From positions 71,730-135,729 of the forward strand of contig JBFWOB010000010.1 of assembly GCA_050250755.1 (NCBI GenBank): a DNA stretch of 64,000 nt. Reading direction: 5' to 3'. Shown here piece after piece: positions 1 to 8,761 of the stretch; positions within the stretch are counted from its first letter, which is position 1, and every line of letters starts with the position of its first letter. The position numbers and the translations under genes are program-made. Below the pieces are notes generated by a model, which had not been told where the DNA came from, ran no database searches, and saw only the letters and a program-made list of their open reading frames with translations. Source of the stretch: Ga0077555 sp050250755 (lineage in GTDB: Bacteria; Pseudomonadota; Alphaproteobacteria; Rhizobiales; Hyphomicrobiaceae).

Positions 1-719
1 TTCTCACCGGTGCGGTTGCTCTGATTCTGCTTTGGGAATGGGCCCGGCTGACAACCGGCGTTGGCTTCACGGTGGTTCGCTCCGTTGCGGGGGTGGCGAT
101 CCTCGCGGCTCTGGGATTAACGATCGCGGGACGGCCGGGCCTGGGCGTGCTGATTGTGGTGTTCGGGGCGATGGTGGCGGCCTTCAATCCCGGCCGAGGA
201 CAGCGGAGGATGGAGTTTGCGGGGGTGCTCTACGCTGGATTGCCGGCCGTATCCCTGGTGTGGCTGCGAGCAGACGCCCCGCTTGGTCTAGAGAGCATCG
301 TCTTGCTGCTCCTGATCGTCTGGAGCACCGACACGGGGGCGTTCGTCGCCGGTCGCAGCATTGGCGGACCGCGGCTGTGGGCGCGGGTGTCGCCGAACAA
401 GACATGGTCGGGGCTGATCGGGGGGATATGCGCGGCTGCGGCCTGTGCAGCGATCTATGCAGCGTCCCTCGGCATTGGGGCGAGCGCTAAGATCGTCGCT
501 CTTGCGGCGATGCTGGCGATTGTGAGCCAACTGGGTGATCTTTTCGAATCAGCTCTGAAGCGCGCTTATGGCGTGAAGGACGCGAGCAGCCTCATTCCAG
601 GTCACGGTGGTTTTATGGATCGAGTCGATGGGCTGGTATTTGCTGCCGTGGTGGCCGCGGTATTCGCGGCCGTCATCGATCACGCGCAACCAGCACGTGC
701 ATTGCTAGGCTGGGGATGA
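1..719 (+). CDS. cdsA: Phosphatidate cytidylyltransferase (CDP-diglyceride synthase), 5' end missing
   Basis: This inner-membrane enzyme makes CDP-diacylglycerol from CTP and phosphatidic acid, the branch point for all phospholipids. About 238 residues are visible; the reading frame is open from base 3, so the start lies outside the window. The remaining protein is a series of hydrophobic helices and ends with the family signature around bases 551-630: SALKRAYGVKDASS followed by LIPGHGGFMDRVDG, with the K-D and G-H-G-G...D-R-x-D residues intact. It heads the envelope cluster. Family assignment is secure. Confidence 0.95.
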   Translation, partial: LTGAVALILLWEWARLTTGVGFTVVRSVAGVAILAALGLTIAGRPGLGVLIVVFGAMVAAFNPGRGQRRMEFAGVLYAGLPAVSLVWLRADAPLGLESIVLLLLIVWSTDTGAFVAGRSIGGPRLWARVSPNKTWSGLIGGICAAAACAAIYAASLGIGASAKIVALAAMLAIVSQLGDLFESALKRAYGVKDASSLIPGHGGFMDRVDGLVFAAVVAAVFAAVIDHAQPARALLGWG

Positions 720-812
720 CGGGTTTTCCTGGCGGCTAATATTAATCATTTCTTGAAATTCACGCCGCCTTCGCGCACCTGTGTGAGGTTGGCGAGGCCA
801 ATCCCGGCGCGG

Positions 813-828
813 TGGCACGGGCATTGCT
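813..828 (+). promoter_or_regulatory. Sigma-54 (RpoN) -24/-12 promoter candidate upstream of rseP
   Basis: TGGCACGGGCATTGCT matches the sigma-54 consensus TGGCACGRNNNTTGCW at every defined position. The GG (814-815) and GC (826-827) are separated by the required 10 bases. It lies in the 201-bp gap between cdsA and rseP, on the same strand, and predicts a start near 839 with a leader of about 80 bases before rseP. No activator site was identified; AT-rich sequence at 738-760 could accommodate DNA bending. The match is seen directly; function is inferred. Confidence 0.6.
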
Positions 829-920
829 GATCCGGAACGACATGGCGCCCCTGGAGCCGACCTAGGCTGAAAGGGGCGAGACGAGTTCGCAGCCTCGCGA
901 CCACACATGGAGTTGAACAG

Positions 921-2066
921 GTGGATAGTCTCCTGAATGTCTTGTCGATTGCGGTTCCGTTCATCGCGGTTCTGACCGTTGTCGTCTTCATTCACGAACT
1001 GGGACATTTTTTGGTCGCCCGCTGGTGCGGGGTGCGCGTCCAGGCGTTCTCGATCGGCTTCGGCAGGGAGATTTTCGGCTTTTACGACCGCCACGGGACC
1101 CGCTGGAAATTCTGCTGGCTACCGCTCGGAGGCTACGTCCGCTTCGTCGATGACGAGAGCGCCGCCAGCACATCGTCTAGTGAGGCTCTGGAGAAGCTCA
1201 GCGAAGAGGATCGGCAGGGCGCGTTTCAGTCCCAGCCGTTGCGCAATCGCGCCTTGGTCGTCGCAGCCGGACCGGCGTTCAATATCGCCTCGGCGGTCAT
1301 CGTTTATATCCTGACGTTCTGGCTGCTCGGAACGTATGGCACCGCGGCCATCGTGGACGAGGTTCTGCCGGACAGCGCGGCTGCTAAGGCGGGACTGAGG
1401 GCCGGAGATCGTGTCGCCGAGATAGACAGTACGACGATCGAGAAGTTCTCGGACCTGCAGAGAATCGTCAGTCAGAGCCCGGGCCAGCCTCTGAACTTCG
1501 TTATCGACCGCGACGGCAAGATGATCTCGATGACGATCAGGCCGGATCTGCGAGAGGTGACCGATCCAATCGGGAACAAGGTTCAGGTCGGGATGGTCGG
1601 CATCAAGCGCCAGGCCGGCACCGATCGACAAGAGCACAAGACTCATAACCTGCTCGAAGCGACTCAGCTCGGCTTCAGAGAGACGGGCTATGTTTCCTGG
1701 CAAATCATCTCGAGCCTGCCGAAGCTGCCGGGCGCGATCCTGAAGACGCTCAGCGGCCAGCGACAGGCGGAGCTGGGCGGCCCGATTGCCATTGCCGAGA
1801 TGACGGCCCATGCGAGCAAAAGCGGCGTGGCCGGTACGCTCGGTTGGATTGCGGTATTTTCCATCATGCTCGGGATCATGAATCTCCTGCCAATCCCGGT
1901 TTTGGACGGCGGTCATCTCATGTTCTACGCGCTGGAGGCCGTGCGCGGCCGGCCGCTCGACCAGCGGAAGCAGGAGCTAGGCTTCCGAATCGGTCTGGCC
2001 ATTCTCGCGACCATGATGTTTGCGGCCATTTTCGGCGACATCATGCGTAAGCTTGGTGTTGGGTAA
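921..2066 (+). CDS. rseP: RIP metalloprotease RseP (site-2 protease, M50 family)
   Basis: This inner-membrane zinc protease performs the second, intramembrane cut of anti-sigma factors and clears signal peptide remnants. The 381-residue product carries HELGH at residues 25-29 in the first membrane helix, one PDZ domain at about 125-200, and the third zinc ligand region LLPIPVLDGGH near residue 322 in a C-terminal helix. Only one PDZ is evident, where the E. coli protein has two. The start is GTG with GGAG eight bases upstream. It follows cdsA after a 201-bp gap holding a sigma-54-like promoter, so it may be transcribed independently of cdsA. Confidence 0.95.
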   Translation: MDSLLNVLSIAVPFIAVLTVVVFIHELGHFLVARWCGVRVQAFSIGFGREIFGFYDRHGTRWKFCWLPLGGYVRFVDDESAASTSSSEALEKLSEEDRQGAFQSQPLRNRALVVAAGPAFNIASAVIVYILTFWLLGTYGTAAIVDEVLPDSAAAKAGLRAGDRVAEIDSTTIEKFSDLQRIVSQSPGQPLNFVIDRDGKMISMTIRPDLREVTDPIGNKVQVGMVGIKRQAGTDRQEHKTHNLLEATQLGFRETGYVSWQIISSLPKLPGAILKTLSGQRQAELGGPIAIAEMTAHASKSGVAGTLGWIAVFSIMLGIMNLLPIPVLDGGHLMFYALEAVRGRPLDQRKQELGFRIGLAILATMMFAAIFGDIMRKLGVG

Positions 2067-2323
2067 TTCGGCCCGAATCGGCCTATTTACGGGAGTGCTG
2101 GGGCATTCTTGCCACTTCCATCAGTATGGCGAAGTCGTTAAGTAATGGTAGCGGGTAGGAAGGTTGAACTGACTCGGTTCTGTATCTTTCGATCGCTTCC
2201 CAGGGGACGGGAAGCAGCCGAAGACACGAGATTCAGGACCGCTCGGAGAAGTGCACGGATCTGACGCCGACAGAACTGTGCAACTTGGGGGAATTCGGCG
2301 ACCAAAAAAGGCAGACGCCAAGT

Positions 2324-4702
2324 ATGCCAACCATTCGGATGATCACGGTCGGGGGACCGAGGCTGTGGATCCTGCTGGCACTGCTCACAAGCTTGAGCAT
2401 CGCGGTAGAATTCACCTTCCCGAACGTCGCAATTGCCCAGGATGGCCGGGTCAGAGAGATCCAGGTCACGGGTAATCGACGTGTCGAGCCGGAGACGGTC
2501 CGTTCGTATCTGCAATTCTCCGTCGGCGATGCCTATGATGCAGGGAAGGCGGATCAGTCGATTCGCGCCCTCTTCCAGACCGGCCTGTTCTCGGACGTGG
2601 GAATCGATCGTAATGGGTCGGTTGTGATCGTTCGAGTCGTCGAAAACCCGGTGATCAATCAGGTCGCTTTCGAGGGGAATCGCGACGTCGACGATGCCGC
2701 CCTTCGCGCCGAGGTGCAGCTCAAGCCGCGCGCAGTTTACACGCGTGCCAAAGTGCAAGGCGACGTCCAACGCATTCTCGATGTTTACCGCCGACAAGGT
2801 AAGTTCTCGGCCAACGTCGAGCCGAAAGTGATCGAACTCGATCAGAACCGCGTCAACGTGGTGTTCGAGATTCAGGAAGGTGGCTCGACCAAGGTCAAGA
2901 GCATCCAATTCATCGGCAACCATGCGTTCTCCGACTCGCAGCTTCGTGACGTGATCACGACACAGCAGTCCGGTTGGTTCGACTTCCTCAAGAACGCATC
3001 GTTCTACGACCCGGACCGGCTGGCGCTCGATCGCGAGCTGCTGCGGCAATATTATCTGAAGAACGGCTATGCCGACGTTCGCATCGTGTCGGGCAATGCT
3101 GACATCGACCGCGACGGTACCGGCTTCTACCTCACGTTCGTGGTCGAGGAGGGCGAGGTCTATCGCTTCGGTGACGTCCAGATCGAGAGCAGCTTGCCGG
3201 GCCTGCCACCTGAGGCACTACGGGGCGAACTGCTGACGAAGTCTGGCGATACCTACAACGCGGGAGATATCGACAAAACGGTCGAGCGGTTAACGCTGGT
3301 GTCAGCGGAGCAGGGCTTCGCCTTCGGGCGGGTTCGCCCACGCGCCCAGCGGAACGCTGGAGACCGCACGATATCTCTTGTCTACGCCATTGACGAAGGC
3401 GCGCGGATTTACATCGAGCGTATCAATATCATCGGCAATACGCGGACCCGCGATCACGTCATCCGCCGCGAATTCCGGTTGGCTGAGGGCGATGCATACA
3501 ATCCGATGCTGGTCGATCGCGCGAAAAAGCGACTGACGGCACTCGGCTTCTTCAAGACGGTGGAAGTCAAGCGCCGCCCTGGCTCAGCACAAGATCGCGT
3601 AATCATCGACGTGGAATTGGTCGAACAGCCGACGGGAGAGCTGTCGTTCGGCGCCGGTTACTCGACCAGCGAAGGTATTATCGGTGACATCTCACTCACC
3701 GAACGCAACCTGATGGGTAACGGTCAATTCCTGCGCCTGCGCTTGTCGGGCTCGGTGGAGCGCTTGCAGGTCGACCTCAGCTTTACGGAGCCGCGGTTCC
3801 TCGACCGCAATCTGGCAGCGGGCTTCGACCTGTTCCACAAAGAGCTGAACGACTCCACGAACTATGTTTACCGGAGCCGTAAGACGGGTGGCAGCCTGAG
3901 GCTTGGCTTCCCGTTGTCGGAGAACTTGTGGGCGCAGACCTATTACACGCTGTCCCGCGACGAGATCTACGACGTAGATAACTTCCTCGGGAGCGACGGA
4001 ATTGTAGCCTCGCGCGCTATCCGTGAAGCGGAAGGCGTCTCGTACAGCTCGCTGGTTGGCACGACGATCGCGTTCGATCGCCGCAATCACCCGAAGAACC
4101 CGTCGAGCGGTTACTACCTGACGGGTGGCGTGGACTTCGCAGGTGTTGGTGGTGATGTGCAATACGTGCGCCTGTCCGCCGAAGGCCGCTACTACTTCCC
4201 GATCACGGAGCGTGTGACGTTCGTCGGCCGCGTGATGGCTGGCCACGTCGAGGGATGGGGTGGAGACGACGTGCGCTTGATCGATCTCTACTACAAGGGC
4301 GGTGAGACGATACGTGGTTTCGATCGCGCCGGCTTTGGACCTCGCGACGTGTCGACCGGAGACGCGATCGGCGGCAAGACCTACTACTCGGCGACGGCAG
4401 AGGTACGTTATCCGCTTCCCTTCGTGCCGGATGATCTCGGGATCAGGGGCGCAGTGTTCGTCGACGCCGGCTCGCTGTTCGACATCAACGAAAGCTCGCG
4501 GCGTATCAATGGGCAAAAAGATGACGTCACAGGCGTCTTTACCGATATCCAGGACTCATCGGCGCCTCGTGTCTCGGTCGGTACGAGCTTGATCTGGGAC
4601 TCCCCGCTTGGACCGTTGCGTGCAGATCTCGGTTGGGCGGTGCTCAAAGAATCCTACGATAGAGAACAGGTCTTCCGCTTCGGCGCGAGCACCAAGTTCT
4701 GA
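2324..4702 (+). CDS. bamA: Outer membrane protein assembly factor BamA
   Basis: Central subunit of the BAM complex, which folds beta-barrel proteins into the outer membrane. The ATG at 2324 is chosen because it gives a normal signal peptide (hydrophobic LWILLALLTSLSIAV, cleavage near AIAQ) and has a weak AAGGCAG ribosome site; a TTG 39 bases upstream in frame is less likely. The 792-residue protein has five POTRA repeats (about residues 35-380), for example NRRVEPETVRSYL at the first, and a C-terminal barrel (about 430-792) ending in Phe (FRFGASTKF), the usual barrel signature. It sits between rseP and lpxD and is followed by a strong terminator. Confidence 0.96.
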   Translation: MPTIRMITVGGPRLWILLALLTSLSIAVEFTFPNVAIAQDGRVREIQVTGNRRVEPETVRSYLQFSVGDAYDAGKADQSIRALFQTGLFSDVGIDRNGSVVIVRVVENPVINQVAFEGNRDVDDAALRAEVQLKPRAVYTRAKVQGDVQRILDVYRRQGKFSANVEPKVIELDQNRVNVVFEIQEGGSTKVKSIQFIGNHAFSDSQLRDVITTQQSGWFDFLKNASFYDPDRLALDRELLRQYYLKNGYADVRIVSGNADIDRDGTGFYLTFVVEEGEVYRFGDVQIESSLPGLPPEALRGELLTKSGDTYNAGDIDKTVERLTLVSAEQGFAFGRVRPRAQRNAGDRTISLVYAIDEGARIYIERINIIGNTRTRDHVIRREFRLAEGDAYNPMLVDRAKKRLTALGFFKTVEVKRRPGSAQDRVIIDVELVEQPTGELSFGAGYSTSEGIIGDISLTERNLMGNGQFLRLRLSGSVERLQVDLSFTEPRFLDRNLAAGFDLFHKELNDSTNYVYRSRKTGGSLRLGFPLSENLWAQTYYTLSRDEIYDVDNFLGSDGIVASRAIREAEGVSYSSLVGTTIAFDRRNHPKNPSSGYYLTGGVDFAGVGGDVQYVRLSAEGRYYFPITERVTFVGRVMAGHVEGWGGDDVRLIDLYYKGGETIRGFDRAGFGPRDVSTGDAIGGKTYYSATAEVRYPLPFVPDDLGIRGAVFVDAGSLFDINESSRRINGQKDDVTGVFTDIQDSSAPRVSVGTSLIWDSPLGPLRADLGWAVLKESYDREQVFRFGASTKF

Positions 4703-4721
4703 CGAGATCATGTGAAATTTG

Positions 4722-4756
4722 GCCGGACCTCTGCGAAGGGGTCCGGCTTTTTCTTT
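4722..4756 (+). terminator. Rho-independent terminator after bamA
   Basis: GCCGGACC (4722-4729) pairs with GGTCCGGC (4740-4747), and TTTTTCTTT follows immediately. It lies 20 bases after the bamA stop, so lpxD downstream either has its own promoter or depends on read-through. Confidence 0.85.
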
Positions 4757-4889
4757 GCAGGTTTCCACGCTCTCGATTTTGAGACATCCCGAGACGACCT
4801 GACGCTGGGACTATGGACCGGGGTGGGTGGCGCCGGGGTGGTGGCTGTGGTTTAAGTCGCGGCAGTCGCCTCAGAGGATTACAGCCGCA

Positions 4890-5954
4890 ATGGAGCATCC
4901 GGGGTTCTTCGAGCGCCGCGGCCCTTTCGAGGTCGGGGAGCTCGCACGCAGGATCGGCGGCGAGGTCGAAAAGCTTACGGATCCGACGGCTCTGGTGTGC
5001 GATGTGCGCCCGCTCGATTTGGCTGGCCGCGGAGATGTGACCTTTATCGACAATCGGAAGTATGTCGATGCCCTGGCCACAACGCGCGCGGAGTTTTGCC
5101 TCGTGCCACCGGCCCTCGTCGAGCGGCTACCCAAGTCGACACAACCGATCGTGATGCGCCTGCCGTACCACGGCTTCGCCGCGGCGCTGCAGGTGTTCTA
5201 TCCCGACGCGATGTTTCCAAAGGCGGCCGGCTTTGCGGCAACGCCAGCGGGACCGATGGTGCACCCCAGCGCGCGCGTGGAAGACGGGGTCATCATCGAG
5301 CCGGGCGCCGTGATCGGACGGGAAGCGGCTATCGGTACGGGAACGGTGGTCGCTGCGGGAGCCCTCGTTGGGTATCGTGTTACCATCGGCCGCGGCAGCT
5401 ATATCGGCCCAGGAGCCAGCGTCACGCATGCGTTGCTCGGGGATCGCGTCATCATCCACGCTGGCGTGCGTATCGGTCAGGATGGCTTCGGATTTGCGCT
5501 AAGTCCCCAGGGTCACGTCAAAGTTCCTCAGATCGGCCGGGTCGTGATCCAGGACAACGTCGAGATCGGCTCGAATACGACAGTCGATCGCGGCTCCCTT
5601 AAGGATACGATCATCGGCGAGGGCAGCAAAATTGATAATCTCGTGCAAATCGGGCACAACGTGGTGCTCGGGCGCCATTGCGTGATTGTCGGGCAGGTTG
5701 GTATTTCGGGCTCGACTGAGCTGGGCGATTTCGTCGTGATGGGAGGCCATTCCGGCGCAGTTGGCCACGTCAAGATCGGGGCTGGCGCGCAGATAGCGGG
5801 CATGGCGCACGTGAAGGATGATGTGCCCGCCGGCGCACGCATGGGTGGCACCCCCGCGCGGCCATTTCGCGAATGGGCCCGTGAGGTTGCAGCACTTCGT
5901 CGCCTGGGGCAGAGACAGGGCAGTCTGAAGGGCGACAAGGACACGGATGGCTGA
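4890..5954 (+). CDS. lpxD: UDP-3-O-(3-hydroxyacyl)glucosamine N-acyltransferase
   Basis: Third step of lipid A synthesis: transfers a 3-hydroxyacyl chain from ACP to the 2-amino group. The 354-residue protein has the N-terminal uridine-binding domain (about 1-105, beginning MEHPGFFERRGPFEVGELA) and a left-handed beta-helix of hexapeptide repeats, with the catalytic His region IGHNVVLGRHC. The ATG at 4890 is preferred over an in-frame GTG at 4827: it gives the family's usual N-terminus and has AGAGGA upstream. It follows the bamA terminator and precedes fabZ by 42 bp. Confidence 0.93.
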   Translation: MEHPGFFERRGPFEVGELARRIGGEVEKLTDPTALVCDVRPLDLAGRGDVTFIDNRKYVDALATTRAEFCLVPPALVERLPKSTQPIVMRLPYHGFAAALQVFYPDAMFPKAAGFAATPAGPMVHPSARVEDGVIIEPGAVIGREAAIGTGTVVAAGALVGYRVTIGRGSYIGPGASVTHALLGDRVIIHAGVRIGQDGFGFALSPQGHVKVPQIGRVVIQDNVEIGSNTTVDRGSLKDTIIGEGSKIDNLVQIGHNVVLGRHCVIVGQVGISGSTELGDFVVMGGHSGAVGHVKIGAGAQIAGMAHVKDDVPAGARMGGTPARPFREWAREVAALRRLGQRQGSLKGDKDTDG

Positions 5955-5996
5955 GCGCTGCTGACCGCGGCAGCTTCGGGAGAGGGTTGGCGAGGT

Positions 5997-6488
5997 ATGC
6001 AGAAGATGACCGAGGGCGAGAAGCCGGGTGAGATGACGACGGCTGATGTCTTGCGCATCATGGAACTGCTGCCACACCGCTATCCGTTTCTGCTCATCGA
6101 CAAGATCCGCGATATGGTCGGCGACGAGACCGCGGTCGGGATCAAGAACGTCACCATCAACGAGCCATTTTTCCAGGGCCACTTCCCGAAATACCCGGTG
6201 ATGCCGGGAGTGCTGATCATCGAGGCGCTGGCCCAGACGGCGGGCGCGCTTTGTGTCAACAACTCGGGTGAGACCAATATCCCCCACATTGTCTATTTCA
6301 TGGGGATCGATAAGGCGAAGTTCAGGAAACCTGTTGTGCCCGGCGACCAACTCCATCTTCATGTCAGGAAGCTGCGGAGCCGTGGTCCGGTCTGGCGTTT
6401 CTACGGCGAGGCCCGCGTCAACGAGCAAGTGGTCGCGGAAGCCGAGATCAGCGCCATGATCGTGGACCCAAGCAATGTCAAAACCTGA
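5997..6488 (+). CDS. fabZ: 3-hydroxyacyl-ACP dehydratase FabZ
   Basis: Dehydrates 3-hydroxyacyl-ACP in fatty acid elongation, competing with lipid A synthesis for the same substrate. The 163-residue hot-dog-fold protein has the motif LLPHRYPFLLIDKI with catalytic His, and GHFPKYPVMPGVLIIEALAQ with the active-site carboxylate. Its end overlaps lpxA by 14 bases, implying translational coupling. Size and motifs are typical. Confidence 0.96.
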   Translation: MQKMTEGEKPGEMTTADVLRIMELLPHRYPFLLIDKIRDMVGDETAVGIKNVTINEPFFQGHFPKYPVMPGVLIIEALAQTAGALCVNNSGETNIPHIVYFMGIDKAKFRKPVVPGDQLHLHVRKLRSRGPVWRFYGEARVNEQVVAEAEISAMIVDPSNVKT

Positions 6489-7278
6489 GATCCATCCGAC
6501 GGCCATAGTCGAGGATGGAGCGCGCATCGCAGACGGCGTCATCGTGGGGCCGTACTCGATGGTGGGCAGTATGGTGGAGCTCGGCGAGGGCTGCCATCTC
6601 ATTTCGCACGCGGTCGTGGCGGGGCGGACTACGATCGGCCCGCGGGCGCGGATCTTTCCATTCGCATCGATTGGTCATCAGCCGCAGGATCTGAAGTACG
6701 GCGGTGAAGCGTCAACGCTGACGATTGGCTCCGACTGCATTCTCCGGGAAGGCGTCACGATCAATCCGGGAACGGCCGGAGGCGGGCTCACAACGACCAT
6801 CGGAAACCGCTGCGCGTTCCTGGCCAACAGTCACGTCGGCCATGACTGCCACGTCGGCGACAGCGTCATTTTCTCGAACAACGTCATGCTGGCTGGCCAC
6901 TGCACGGTCGGTGATTTCGCGATCATCGGTGGCGGTGCGGCGGTTATTCAGTTCGCGCGGGTGGGTGCGCACGCGTTCCTCGGTGGCATGTCCGGGCTGG
7001 AAAACGACCTCATTCCCTATGGCATGGCGCTTGGCAATCGGGCATATCTGTCCGGTCTGAATATCGTCGGCCTGCAGCGCCGCGGATTTCCGCGCGATGA
7101 GATCCACAGTCTGAGACGCGCCTATCGTCTTTTGTTTGCCGACGAGGGAACGCTGGCAGAGCGTGTTGCGGATGTGGCAAGCGAGTTTGCCGGCCACGCA
7201 GCCGTCGATGAGATCGTGGCTTTTATTCGCGAGGGCGGTAAGCGCTCGCTGTGCACCCCGCGTGATGGCGGTGCTTGA
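6475..7278 (+). CDS. lpxA: UDP-N-acetylglucosamine O-acyltransferase
   Basis: First committed step of lipid A synthesis: adds a 3-hydroxyacyl chain to UDP-GlcNAc. The 267 residues form a hexapeptide-repeat beta-helix followed by a C-terminal helical region (about 190-267). Catalytic His lies in SHVGHDCHVGD, followed by SNNVMLAGHCTVGD. The ATG at 6475 overlaps the fabZ end. Length matches the family. Confidence 0.96.
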   Translation: MSKPEIHPTAIVEDGARIADGVIVGPYSMVGSMVELGEGCHLISHAVVAGRTTIGPRARIFPFASIGHQPQDLKYGGEASTLTIGSDCILREGVTINPGTAGGGLTTTIGNRCAFLANSHVGHDCHVGDSVIFSNNVMLAGHCTVGDFAIIGGGAAVIQFARVGAHAFLGGMSGLENDLIPYGMALGNRAYLSGLNIVGLQRRGFPRDEIHSLRRAYRLLFADEGTLAERVADVASEFAGHAAVDEIVAFIREGGKRSLCTPRDGGA

Positions 7279-7399
7279 GCGACGACGAGGCTGTTCAAAG
7301 CCCACTTCGTCGAGGCTTTGACAACTGTCCAGGCTGGCGCGCCTGTCGTATCTGGTGTGTTCATTAAAATGACCAGATGTGCAGCGGGCGAGGTAGCGA

Positions 7400-8761
7400 T
7401 TGGAGCGAAGATACACCAGCTCGACTCTGGCGGCGGCGACTGAGCAGCCACGACCGCTGGGTATCTTGGCGGCGGGGGGGCCACTGCCGATCGAGCTTGC
7501 AGAGGCAGGGAACCGCAGCGGGCGGCCTATCCATATCGTCGCGATCGACGGTTTCGCCGGCGGGGCCGTCGAACGCTTTCCGCATGAGCGGGTCAGCGTT
7601 GGGCAGGTCGGACGGATGATTTCCAGCTTCAAGCGGGCTGGGGTGACCGAGATCGTGATCGCGGGTGCCATGCAGCGTCCCAATCTGGTTGGCCTGCGCA
7701 TTGATTGGGGTTTTGTGAGCAATCTGCCGACGGTGCTCGCCCTGACGCGCGGTGGAGACGACAGCGTGCTGCGTCGCGTGGTGCGCTTCTTCGAAAGTCA
7801 CGAGTTCAAAGTGATCGGTGCGAGCGATGTGGCTCCAGATTTGCTGGCGCCACCGGGATTGATGACGCGGCGGGGGCCATCGGCGGAGAATGAGATGGCT
7901 CTCGCCCGCGCCGCGGCACTGATCGCGGATCTCGGCCAGTTCGACATAGGCCAGGGGATTGTCGCAGGGCCGAACGGCATCGTTGCCGTCGAGGGCTTGC
8001 GCGGCACCGATGCCATGCTTGCCGACCTCGGTCCGGGTGGGACCGCCGAGGGGCGAGGTCGTGGCGGCGTGCTCGTGAAGCTCGCCAAGCCGGGGCAGGA
8101 GATGCGCATCGATCTGCCGACAATCGGACCCGAGACTGTACGCGGCGCGGCGGCGGCCGGGATGGCCGGGATTGCTGTCGGCGCGCGGGGGGCGATCGTG
8201 CTCGAACGCCAGCGCGTGGTAGAGGCAGCGGATCAGGAAGGCCTTTTTGTCACGGGTATCGAGGCGTCGGTTGGCGATTTCGATACGAATGACGCGCGGG
8301 TTTCGGCTCCGTACGGCGCCGCAACGGAGAGTGTCCTGCCAGTGGTCGCCCGCCGAGCACCAACGCCGGGTCAACGGCGCGATATTGCAATGGCACGACA
8401 GGCTCTCGCGGTGCTGAGGCGGCACCAGGGGGGACACGCAGTGCTGGTGTCGCGGGAGCACGTGCTGGCGGTCACTGGGGCTTCCACGTTGGCTGAGTTC
8501 GTGAGCGCTCAGGGGCGAACCCGAACTTGGGGGCGGCGTTTGCTGGGACAGAAGCGCGGGGTGTTGGTGGTCGACGGCGCGGCAGCCGCCGGCAAGGCCG
8601 AGTCCATTCTCGACGTCGCCTTGTTCTCGGCGGCGAGGGACGTCTCCCTCGCCGGCATCGTCGTACTGGCGCCGCTATCGGAGGGTGAGCAACGAGAGCA
8701 ATGTCGTGCTTGGGCGAATGAGGCCGGCGTATTCCTGATGTGTCCCGCGGACGTGCCATGA
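7400..8761 (+). CDS. lpxI: UDP-2,3-diacylglucosamine pyrophosphatase LpxI with an extra C-terminal domain
   Basis: Hydrolyses UDP-2,3-diacyl-GlcN to lipid X; LpxI replaces LpxH in many alphaproteobacteria. Residues 18-287 are a complete LpxI: an N-terminal domain (RPLGILAAGGPLPIELA) and a C-terminal domain with DIGQGIVAG, AVEGLRGTDAML, GGVLVKLAKPGQ and RIDLPTIGPETV. The protein is 453 residues, about 165 longer than usual. Residues 326-448 resemble a second, decayed copy of the C-terminal domain (GGHAVLVSREHVLAVTG, KRGVLVVDGAA, LDVALFSAARDVSLAGIVV, NEAGVFLM). The start is TTG with GAGG upstream; no in-frame ATG fits. It ends in an ATGA overlap with lpxB. The fusion is inferred by eye alignment. 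Confidence 0.88.
   Translation: MERRYTSSTLAAATEQPRPLGILAAGGPLPIELAEAGNRSGRPIHIVAIDGFAGGAVERFPHERVSVGQVGRMISSFKRAGVTEIVIAGAMQRPNLVGLRIDWGFVSNLPTVLALTRGGDDSVLRRVVRFFESHEFKVIGASDVAPDLLAPPGLMTRRGPSAENEMALARAAALIADLGQFDIGQGIVAGPNGIVAVEGLRGTDAMLADLGPGGTAEGRGRGGVLVKLAKPGQEMRIDLPTIGPETVRGAAAAGMAGIAVGARGAIVLERQRVVEAADQEGLFVTGIEASVGDFDTNDARVSAPYGAATESVLPVVARRAPTPGQRRDIAMARQALAVLRRHQGGHAVLVSREHVLAVTGASTLAEFVSAQGRTRTWGRRLLGQKRGVLVVDGAAAAGKAESILDVALFSAARDVSLAGIVVLAPLSEGEQREQCRAWANEAGVFLMCPADVP

Noticed and set aside
773..869. Short + frame after cdsA (HLCEVGEANPGAVARALLIR) as remnant of dxr
   Set aside because: It has no resemblance to DXR motifs, is under 40 codons and overlaps the sigma-54 site.
1119..1916. 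A 265-codon - strand frame inside rseP
   Set aside because: Antisense shadow of rseP; Arg/Asp-rich translation without domains, no ribosome site.
7355..7380. CTGGT...ACCAG imperfect dyad before lpxI as an operator
   Set aside because: Only five paired bases at the ends with mismatched centre; not distinguishable from chance.
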